Assembly (NCBI GenBank): GCA_015143295.1
Contig: CM026565.1
Span: 31,194,052-31,258,051 of the forward strand
Reading direction: 5' to 3'
DNA from: Tetracentron sinense
Taxonomy: Eukaryota > Streptophyta > Magnoliopsida > Trochodendrales > Trochodendraceae
DNA length: 64,000 bases
How positions within the stretch are numbered: position 1 is the stretch's first letter; every line of letters begins with the position of its first letter. The notes under the pieces were generated by a model. The model searched no databases. It saw nothing but the letters and a program-made list of their open reading frames with translations, and was not told the origin of the DNA. Shown one piece after another: positions 34,846 through 45,200 of this stretch. A program made the position numbers and the translations under genes.

Positions 34846-35579
34846 ATACATAACCTTGCAAAACTGTGTAACAGTCTAATCGCTCTACCCCCAATTGTTC
34901 ATTGGGTATCCACCTCTACGTTTCCTACATGTGAACGTGGCCATCTCAAACCAGCATATCTTTTCATCGTGGGAACGTGTCCATTCAAATCAACCAACCA
35001 AATACCTTTTCAGTTTGGAGAACGTGTCCCTTGAAGTTAGTATCCAAATTCCCTAAAATACCTCCCGGGCTGCCACATGGACCTCCCAAACCCCAAGACT
35101 TTCATCCCCTCCCAACATCGAAGAGTTCGTAGAATCTAAAAATCTAATGAAAATGCATTGAAAATATCCTAAAATCACTCTCCAATCGCCACGTGTAGCG
35201 AAGAGTTGTGTCGCATGGATTCAATGACCTATCCAATAGGTACGAATTACTTTAATTATAGTGGTTCCACTCCCTAAAATCACTCTCCAATCGCCACGTA
35301 GACCTTCCCGTCCCTGGCTTTCATTAGTAGTAATAGGGAGGCTGGAGGACCCTGTTGAAGAGTTCTTAGGCTTCGACCATATTTCCACTTTCCTTCACAA
35401 CTAAAATGACAAAATTACCCCCAAGAATGCATTTCTGATTTATGCTTCATTTGTTTCAACATAATATATAATAAAATAAATTAAATTCACATAAATTATT
35501 ATTTTTTGTATATTTGTTTGTAAGTAAAATCTTTCCGAAGTAAAACATTTTACAGAAAATAAGCAACTTTTGCAAAAAT

Positions 35580-36090
35580 GAATTACATTTTAAGAATGCG
35601 TATATTGTTTTCCTGTAAAATTTTCGTCATTTTAAATATATTTTAAAATGACAAAAGTACCAATTTTCACATATATTTATCAATGGGAAAAAAAATTCAG
35701 TTGTCACATTGAAGATGACATAAATATCTCTCGTTATATGTATTTTCTAAAATGACAAAAAAATCATTCTTCACATATATTTTCTTAGAAGATAAAAATA
35801 GTATGACACATGTATTTTTCAAAATGACAAAAATATCTCTCTTCACATATATTTTTTAAAATGGCAAAAATACCCATCTCCACTTGTATTTTCTAAAATA
35901 ACAAATATACCCCTCTATATATTTTTCTAAAATGACAAAAATCCACCATATTTATTTTTTAAAATTGTAAAAATACTCCTTTACATGTATTCATTAAAAT
36001 GATAAAAATATCCTTCTTTGCATGTATTATAAACAACAACACGTATTTTTAATCGGATGACAAAAACATCTTTCTTACATGTTATTTTCA
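35580..36090. repeat. Degenerate tandem repeat, about 44 bp period
   Basis: AAAATGACAAAAATA followed by CACATGTATTTTCT recurs roughly ten times (for example at 35645, 35750, 35821, 35931) with much decay. Flanking AT-rich sequence (TTTACC/GGTAAATGATT at about 36190-36230) hints at a host MITE, but no ends were defined. Confidence 0.65.
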
Positions 36091-36689
36091 ATATTCATTT
36101 ACTCCAAACACAATTAACATAAAGATATTTCTTGTCTTATTTTTAAGAATGCAACCAAATAACAAAAATAAGTGAGAAGTTCATCATTTACCATAAAAAA
36201 ATTTACACGGTAAATGATTTACACCGAACAATTTGTTGTTAGCTAGGAATTAGCCTTCATAGTCAGAAAAATTTCTCTTGATTACATATTTAGTGTTGTT
36301 TTTAGTTATATAAGAGAAATACTAAGCATACTCTCACAATTAGGGGTAGAGAAAATTTTATTACGGGCAGGGGGGGGCACACAATGCTTGATTTAACATG
36401 TGTCATGTTAGAAAATTTATGGAGAATGATTACTCAGGTACAAAATATTTTAAGTCCAGGTGTTCGGGAGGTAGCCCATGGAATTTTTTTTTACAACTAA
36501 ATTTATAGGTCATTTCATCCACATACATATCCTACGGGTATTGTTTTCTCATTGTTTACGGGATAGTTGCCTCCATACCCTATGGCTATCCCTTGTTAAA
36601 TAATTGAATACCATAGTATAAAAATATAATTTTTGGTGTTCAACAATATAAACTTGATTTTGGAGTTAAATAGTTAAATAACCCTCCCC

Positions 36690-36955
36690 AAGTTCAATCA
36701 CACCCACAAGTCAATACGTGCCCCTTTTAATTATTATTAATTGTGGTTAAGATTCACTATCGCTTGGGGTTCAACATTATAACCTTGATTTTTTTTATTA
36801 AAAAAATAATAACTCTAGTTAAGAATTTTTAAGTTAAGAATATTTAACCCTTAGGATTATTTTTTAAAAACTAATATTATATTATTGAATTCTAGTAAAT
36901 CTTAAACGGAGTTAGCAAGGGTTAAAAGAGACATGTGTTGACCAGTGGCAGCTGT
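36690..36955. mobile_element. GGTTAAG-family MITE copy
   Basis: Left arm AGTTCAATCACACCCACAAG, TTAATTGTGGTTAAGATTCA; right arm TAAATCTTAAACGGAGTTAG and GTTAAAAGAGACATGTGTTG. Ends match the subfamily at 28306-28662. Confidence 0.65.
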
Positions 36956-37487
36956 CCCATACCCCCATTGCTTAACTATAAAAAAATTCCAAACATTTAA
37001 AGGGGCACCTAGCCCATGCCCCATGCTATGAGCCTATGCCCACAATAAAAAAAAAATCCCTTATTTTTCAAAAGTTAAGGGGCCGTGCCACCTAAGTTCC
37101 TCCTTGTTCCACCAGACTCAATCCCAGCCACTCTCACCTTTTTAGATAGTAAAATAATTGAGTTTGTATCAGTTCACTTAAACACCAGAGTCATATTTCA
37201 TATTTGATTTAGGGTACTGCTACAAGCACATCAATATTTTCTTATTGTACAATAAACATATATATCACGGACTTACTACCCACTATTAAATAATATTAAA
37301 TTATAAGAGCACGTCAAGAATTTTAGAAAAAAAAAAAACTATACACCCATTAAAGTAGGCAGCTTACATACTGGCTGGTAGTTTTTTTTTTTTATCATGG
37401 TACATATCCAAACATCCCAAAAGAAGTTATGATTGTACAGTTGGGATTGTCCTGTCTATGCAATGTGTGGACAGGGCCCTCCACCTA

Positions 37488-37870
37488 GGGTGTATTCGAG
37501 CCGAGCTGGGCCAAGCTCGAGCTTGATTTAAACCTGTTCAAGTCAGGCTCAAGCTCGTGCCAAGCTCGATTCAAACTCGAATATCTAGGCTCAAAGCTCA
37601 GCTTGAAAATTTTGGATTGGCTCGAGTTTGGCTTGAAATATATATATATATATATATATATATTAAATATTATTAATAATATTATAAATATGTCAAGCCG
37701 AGCCGAATTGAGCCTCAATCAAGCTAAGCCAAATGAAGCTAAGCCTTGCTTGAGCTCGGCTTGACTGAAAATTCAAGCTTGAAAAAAAGCTAAGCTAGAC
37801 TTGATCAAGCTCAAAAGTTAGCTTGGCTTGATCGAGCCAAATCTTTGACCTGGCTTGGCTTGAATACACC
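37488..37870. mobile_element. GAGCCGAGC-rich element with GGGTGTATTC ends
   Basis: Inverted ends GGGTGTATTCGAGCC (37488) and GGCTTGAATACACCC (37870) enclose GAGCTC/AAGCT-rich sequence and a TA tract (37637-37664). No clear target duplication; hAT-like by appearance only. Confidence 0.6.
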
Positions 37871-37898
37871 CACACCCACGTAGCTTCCCATTGATTAA

Positions 37899-38147
37899 GG
37901 TGGCGTTTGGATTGGATTTTATTAGCAAAAAATCAATTCTGATAAAATTGATTAAATAGAAATTAATGGTCAAATAATCATTTTTTCAAATAATTGTATT
38001 TAGAGAATACAAAATTGAGTCTCTCAATTTCCTATTCTCCAAACACTATAATTTTAAAAAAAAAATTATTATTTGACCATTAATTTTTACATAATCAATT
38101 TTATCATTATTGATTTTTGGTTAATTAAATCCAATCCAAACGCCCTT
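37899..38147. mobile_element. GGCGTTTGGATTGG foldback MITE
   Basis: Arms begin GGTGGCGTTTGGATTGGATT and end AATCCAATCCAAACGCC, with further paired words (AAATTAATGGTCAAATAAT / ATTATTTGACCATTAATTTT). Centre at about 38015. A TTAA/TTTAA context flanks both ends. Confidence 0.75.
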
Positions 38148-38387
38148 TAAATGTATGTCTGGGCCTATGTTTATTCTCCAATTTTGTAGAGGCGTGGTGC
38201 ACCACCGCCATTAGCAATGGTAAAGCACTTCGCTCTATCATTTGGGGGAACTCTGTTGAAAATTCAAGGAGCTGAGTCTTCTTGGTTATTCTAGTTCGTA
38301 GTTCCTTTACCTCTATCACATGTTGGTATTTAGGTTTCCTTTGACTAAAGTCTAAAGTTGTATTATCTTTGGAGTCAAATCCTCTAC

Positions 38388-38703
38388 GGTGATAACCGGA
38401 TTTGGCAAATCCGGTTATCACCCCTAGAGGTCGCCATGTGTCTCCTTTGACACCCCTTAACCATGGTTAAGGTTCACCCACCCCTAAGGTTCACCCACTC
38501 ATTTTTGTTTTTTTTTTTAATGTTAATTCTTCTTTTTAAATTAAAAAAAGAATTAATATTTAAAAAAAAAAAAAACCAAAAATGGGTGGGTGAACCTTAC
38601 CCACGGTTAAGGGTTGTCAAAGGAGACACATGGTGACCACTAGGGGTGATAACCGGATTTGCCAAATCCAGTTAACCGGATTTTGCCAAATCCCATTATC
38701 ACC
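38388..38703. mobile_element. GGTTAAG-family MITE capped by a 35 bp palindrome
   Basis: It opens with a 35-base palindrome (38388-38422, GGTGATAACCGGATTTGGCA...) and closes with a related one broken by an internal partial duplication (38645-38703). In between are the usual arms TTAACCATGGTTAAGGTTCA and GGTGAACCTTACCCACGG. The cap palindrome is the same sequence found at both ends of the MULE at 43254-45444. Confidence 0.8.
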
Positions 38704-39172
38704 GGAGATGATTTGGCTCCATTATCTTTTTGATCTGTCATATTCCAACGGCCCTGAAGATGAAGAAGTCTTGTTCTAGTACTGGTGCATGGTAAAAAAA
38801 AATTATGAAGAGTGCTAGCCCTATTCTGAAGCCATTCCTACTTTTAGAGAGAGTCAACCTGTTTTTTTTTTTTTTGAAGTGTTAAATTACATTCTTTTTC
38901 GATGAATGTAAGGCTTTAATAGATTCGGTTTGTGATGAATCTACTGATGTTCATTGGGAAGTCCAAATTTCTTAAGGTTTTGCATGCTTGTTAGAATTTA
39001 GTTTGTCCTAGACCCCTGGGTCTGCTAATTCATTTGCTGACACACTATGAGATCCCATGGGTTATTTCTAAGTGTTCGGATTCCTTTCAATCTTTAGTAT
39101 TACACCCGTGGGAATGTAGATATTTGTTGTCTTTCCCGGAGTCGGCTTCCATAACATTTTATTAAATTTTAA

Positions 39173-39435
39173 TCTTTATTATTACAATGCGAGAGGCAGT
39201 CGTAGCCTGATTTTTCCGAAATTATCAATGGACTCTTATATAAAACAAAACTTTGATTTAATGTTTTACTTTAATTCTCATACTACCCTTGCTCATCTAT
39301 CTATTTAAATAATAGAATCACAGTCAATTACGATTGAATTGCACATGCGGATTAACACGTGTCCCTTTTAACTTCTATTAACTGTGGTTAACTCCTTCCT
39401 CTCGCTCTTATGTGCATCGCACGTGCCACCCATAG
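39173..39435 (+). mobile_element. Mini-Helitron, 263 bp
   Basis: Starts TCTTTATTATTACAATGCGA after host A. It ends with hairpin TATGTGCATCGCACGTG and CCACCCATAG before host T; the usual CTAG has one change. It has the same length and internal order as the minus-strand copy at 61569-61831. Non-coding. Confidence 0.8.
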
Positions 39436-39735
39436 TATATTTATATAAAAATTATAATTTTATTTTTAAATAAATATATAAATTTTCAAAATTTTGATAA
39501 AAATATCAAAATATTTTCGGAATAAAAAAAAACTATTAAAAAATAAATTTTCAAAAATATCGCCGAAATTTCCGAAATCCCGTCCAAATTCGTGTTTTCC
39601 GAACTCTAAGCCATATCGATATCAATGGGGGTGGGCGAAACCGGGATTTCAAACCATGGGCTTAGGCTGAGAGTAGAACTAGCACTCCTCTATCCAAAAA
39701 CGTATAGATAAGATGTGTTTGAGCTGGACTATAAG

Positions 39736-40172
39736 TAGGGCAATCAATGGATCGGATCATGATCCAGATCAGATCCGATCCGATTAGCCGGACTTTGGAC
39801 CTTATATGTGATCCATCAGATCATATTGGTGGAGTCCGATTATAATCAGATCTGGATATAGGGTGATCCGATCCGATTAAAATCCGACTCGATTATAATA
39901 ATTTTTTTAAATCATTTTAAATATATTATTTAGACTTTATAAGCATAAAATATTAATTTTAAAAAAATTAACATTAATTAGAGTTAATTAAGGTATTATT
40001 AGATTTTATATTATTAAAATAGATTTTTTATTAAAAAAAATTAACTTTATTCGGATAGGATTCAGATTCGGATTCGGATTCGGGTCTTACAAATGTAATC
40101 GGATCGGATTGATTACTTTATGATTCGACTGTTGGCAGATCCGGTCCGGCTCCAATCCGTTTGACAGCCCTA
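39736..40172. mobile_element. hAT-type MITE, 437 bp, upstream of the RINGv gene
   Basis: Ends TAGGGCAATCAA and TTGACAGCCCTA match the hAT element at 26293-27292 closely. Flanks ACTATAAG and GCTATACG agree at six of eight positions, consistent with an aged 8 bp duplication. The interior is GATCCGATC-rich. It ends 450 bases before the start codon of the RINGv gene, close to its likely promoter. Confidence 0.75.
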
Positions 40173-40621
40173 GCTATACGTTCGCCCCGAGGGGCACTAC
40201 GAGTCTACCACCTTGTCTTCAAGCGCGTGGGGCTCCAATAATCACCCCGTGGGACCCATACACGTTAAAATGTGATTATTTGATTATCAAATGAACCATC
40301 TTGCGCATTGCGCTCCAAATGGAAAGAGTTCCTTCTTTGGAACAAACCGTCGTCTTCGTATTGGGTCTTTGAAAGGTTCCTTCGTTTTCCATCTTTTCTG
40401 CGAATCGTTTTTAGGGTTTGGAACGTGAAATTCCTATTTTTCCCCTGCAAATCTTTGGTTCTTGTTAGGGTTTCGAAAGCCATTAGTTTTAGTTGAATCT
40501 CTATTTTTGACTTGCATGTCTTTTTAATTTTTCTAGGGTTCGGATTTTTGTCTCAGGAAATTTAGTGAGTTTGAATTAATTTAGGGTTTCGAAGATCCTC
40601 GTTATTCTGCAATAGGTATCG

Positions 40622-42219
40622 ATGGAAGGGGAATTGCAGCTAGAGCCTTTGAGTGAACGGAATCCAAGCGACTCCGATCCCCTGCTCGAAAACCAGGCGA
40701 ATTTGCCCACTGGAAGTTCGAATGAGATTACGGATGAAGAGATCGAAGCTGCTTCGGCTGCTTGTTGCCGCATTTGTCTGGAGTACGATGGCGAACCAGG
40801 TGAATTATCTTCATCTCAGGCGAAATTCTATACGTATCGTCTATGGTTGTAACCTTAGCTTCATTGTTTCCTTTATCGAATATAGCGGAGTCCACATGAA
40901 CTTGCATGGATAAGAAATGTTGATAAGATTTGTGGGAAGCCATGAATTGAATGATGTTCTATTTCTTATGTAATATTATGAATTTCTAGGATTTCTAAGT
41001 CATGTTCATGCAGAATTTGATTGTTCATATCTGGATTATACCACACTCAATTCAATTCTCGTTAAGGGAAAGATGAAATACCAGCATAGTATTATACCTA
41101 TAATATTGCAATATCTACTGTTGGTGTGGTAGACATGCAGGGTGGTTCAGACCATTATACTTATATTTGCACGGCATTTTGGTTGTGCCCATATTCATAA
41201 AATTATTGGATTACTTGAATTAGTCTTTACTTCTCACTATTAAGGTTTCAGGTATACTTCTCACTATTAAGGTTTCAGGTATTGTAAGGTATCAATACAT
41301 TCACGTAAATGGCTATTTTTGCTAGTGTGGATACTTAAGGTTGTATGATTTTTTAGAGCGTTCTGTTTTCTCTTTATTTATGTAGATTGAGCACTTGTTG
41401 TGCTTTTCTTGACCTAAATGTTAGTGTTCTTTTTGTATAGGTGAAGAATTGATATCTCCATGCATGTGCAAAGGCACCCAGCAGTTTGTTCACCGTGCTT
41501 GCCTTGATCATTGGCGCTCCGTGAAGGAAAATACACTTCTTTAATCTTTGGACTTTTATGGACATAGTATTTGAATAAAGAATGCAAAAATGTTATAGAA
41601 GTTTATGTTGTTGTATCTTTGTTATTGATTTAATGATAAGCTCATGTTTATAGGATTGCTCTCTTTTTTTCCTACAGGAAGGATTTGCTTTCTCACACTG
41701 CACAACTTGCAAGGCACAATTCCATCTTCGTGTCGATTTGTTAGAAGATTACTCTTGGCGTAAAATAAAATTCAGAATTTTTGTGGCCAGAGATGTCATC
41801 CTTGTATTCTTGGCTGTACAGATGGTGAGTAAAACTTCGTTACTACCTATTACTTTACAATATATTCATCTAACAATCACTTCCCATAGCTTTTGCATGT
41901 TCATTTTGTTAAAAACTTGAAATGGCACTTACAATTGTGTGTATGTGCGCGCTCGCATGTGTGTATATATTATATACTAGTAAAAGTGCACGTACATTGC
42001 ATGTAATTTTTTTAATAACGAACATGTTAATAAATGATATGTAATTTTAGAGAAGAAAGTATATATACTAAGAAATTAATAATAAGTATTTTGTTGAAAA
42101 CTATATTTATAACTGTTGTTTCACCATTAACCCTACAATCACATTGTCATAATTTTTCTTTCTTTCTTGTGCTCTATCATATATATTTTGATTTAGGAAC
42201 ATATGTAATATAATATAAC

Positions 42220-42255
<36 letters not shown>

Positions 42256-45200
42256 TTTGATTTAAGAAGATATTTCAATTTAATAAGGGGCAAGTACGAT
42301 GCACGGAATTGCCAAAAGGAAAAAAAATATATGACAAGATTAAGACTAGCAATAATATAGTTGTATTTAAAATAAAATAAAATTAAAACTTAAGTGGTAT
42401 TTAACAATAAGAACTCCACCACCACCAACCACAGTAACAACAAATACAATACCATCCTCATATGAAGCCTGAAGAGCAATACCAATATCCCCACAAGCTC
42501 CGTTATTCCATTAAAAGATTTATTTATAATCTTTCTTTTCTTTTATTCTTTCTTTTTTTTACCTTAGTTTTCTCAATTTTTGATAATTAACAAAGGGAGT
42601 CGGATTTGGTCAGAGCTCTTTTAACTATCTTTGTAATGTTGGTTAATAAATTTAATTAACTCTTATGTTTAATATTTTTTCATATGTTTTTTAAACTATG
42701 GTTAGATGTATGAACCCTAAGGGTGAGTGAATCTTAAACACAATTAATAGGTATTTAAAATGGGCACATGGTGGCCTTTAGAAGATGGGCCAGACGATTT
42801 TGGTCTGGCAAGGGCCTAACCAAATCCCATCCCTTAACAAATGGATTGGAATTGAGGTCATGATTACAATAGAGTGCACGTTTCAACAAAGCAACATGCA
42901 CCTTTGGTTTTTCTTCGCTTTGGAAATTGTCTCCAATGGTTAAATGAAATGGAAGAGAGTGAAAGCAACTTTCTTGAAAAGAGGAAGAGAGAGAAAGTGA
43001 AAATTCTTTAATATGTGATAAATGTGGGATGACGTGGCATACAAAAAGAGAAAATAGAGCTCAAAGAGGGATGCCACATAGGCATCCTATTTCTTTAGTA
43101 TATATATATATATATATATGTTTTTGATTTAAGAAGATATTTCAATTTAATAAGGGGCAAGTATGTATTTAAGTTGGTATATCATTTAGGGAAATAGATA
43201 GCGCACTACTCATTTATTTAAGTTCTGGTTTGCAATGTCATTCATTGTGAAAAGGAATGTAATCATCTACGGTGATAACCGGATTTGACAAATCGGTTAT
43301 CACCATAAGTCAACGCGTGGCGAAAATAAGGGCGCCAATTTTTCTCTATGTTTGCTCCGTTAATGAAAAAGATGATAACGTCTACATCTATTTCGAAACC
43401 ATTCATCAAATCAAACACTCAAATTCCTAACATCCCTCAAACACCCAAACACGATACTCGACAGAGAGTTTCTTCACTTGTGATTTCAGTGATGAGATCA
43501 TATCAAAGGTGAGTTTCGCAGACGAGATCAAACCATTGGGGTACTGGTGACAAGATCAGATCAAAAGTGGGATCCGACGACAAGATCAAACCATTGTGGT
43601 TCTAGAGACTTCAAACTGCAGATCAAATGTGGGTTCCGGCAACAGGGGTTCAGGTAATCCCTTTTCCAATGTTCGTTGCTCATTGTGAGACCTTGTGAAT
43701 AATGGTGCTTGAAACATTTTCCCTTGAAGCATATCCTTTCAAAGGGACACATTCCCTAAGCATATCCGTGTAAGCATATTTTCCCTTGAAGCATATGCAT
43801 CATCTGATTGTGGTAATGGGTTTTGTAAACCCAAATTTCATCACTGTAATGGGTTTAACAAACCCAAATTTGGGTTGTTTGTATGGGTTTGACAAATTTA
43901 GATTTTCATGGCTGTTATGGGCTTGATAATCTCAAATTTTCATTGCTAATTTAGACCTCATAGACTTAGGTTTTCATTTACGTAATGGGTTTTATTAAAC
44001 CCAAATTTTCATTACTACACCAACATTAGCAACCTTATAAACTGGTATGGTGATTTTTTAAGAGCTCTCAAAGCTTGGCAAGCTACCACATTTGAGAGGA
44101 ATCCAAGAGAACTAGTGGTTTCCATAATCCCCTGGAAAATTTTCAGAATCCCATAGAAAATCCTTGTGTTATGTACTCTGGGCATATTCCCATAACTTGA
44201 CCTCCTTGTCACCACCATGATCTTCCAAGCATAACCTTTGATAGAATCTTAAACACCGATGTTGGGCTTAGTAAAAAAAAAATATGTGTTTTTATGGTGC
44301 ATCTAATTGGCCAATGCAAGAAACAACTTTTGTGACCTTTAGCGGATGAGATCCATGGAGAGGGGAGATCCAGGGGCACATTACAACATCTGCAGAAGAT
44401 GTCAGTAGAAAATCCAGGTTCCTTTTATGTCATCCAAGTTCATCTTGAAGATCAAATAACATCTTTTGGGCGGATTCAAAAATGGTGATGGACTACCAAT
44501 CATTTGAGGATGTAGTTTGTTTTGACACAATATACAAGACAAACAATTACGACTGACCATTTGCACCATTCGTAGGAGTGAATCACCACAAACAAAGTAT
44601 TTTATTTGGTGCAGCGTTAATGTATGATGAAACTATCGAGTCTTTTGAGTGGGTGTTTAAGACCTTTTTAAATGCAATGTCTGACAAGAAGCCCAAGGCA
44701 ATTCTCATTTACCAAGACAAGGCAAAGGCCAATGCAATATCTTCAGTTATGTCTACTGCATATCATCGCATTTGTGTATGGCATATTGGCATATGTTCCA
44801 AAAGGCTATAAAACACCTCAGTCATGTATTTAATGCATCAACATCTTTTAATGTGGATTTTAACAGATGCATTTATGATGATGCGTATGCTTCAAGGGAA
44901 AATATGCTTACAGGGATATGCTTCAAGGGAAAATGCTTATCAAACCCATTATAGGGATATGCTTATCAAACCCATTACAGGAAAATGCTTCAATCAATTT
45001 CATTCCCAAGGTATCACAACAAGCAGCGAACATTAAAAAAAGTATTACCTGAATCCCTATCACCGGAACCCACCTTTGATCAGCGGTTTGAAGTCGTCGG
45101 AACCCTGATGGTTTGATCTCGTCGTTGGAACCCACCTTTGATCTGATCTTGTTTGTGAAACCTTTGATCTAATCTTAGCGTCGGAACCCACCTTTGATTT

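Larger units (their letters stand above)
29981..35339 (-). mobile_element. Probable Helitron carrying a host-gene fragment; interrupted by a solo LTR
   Basis: On the minus strand the 3' end is clear: hairpin CCGTGCATCGCACGG (30007-29993), then CTTTTACTAG ending at 29981 and host T. The proposed 5' end (TCCCTATTACTACTAATGAA, from 35339) resembles Helitron starts but follows C rather than A, so this border is tentative. The interior has no Rep/helicase. It holds an exon-like fragment at 34609-34845, a direct repeat (AAAATCACTCTCCAATCGCC at 35171 and 35276), and the nested solo LTR at 31127-33425. Confidence 0.5.
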
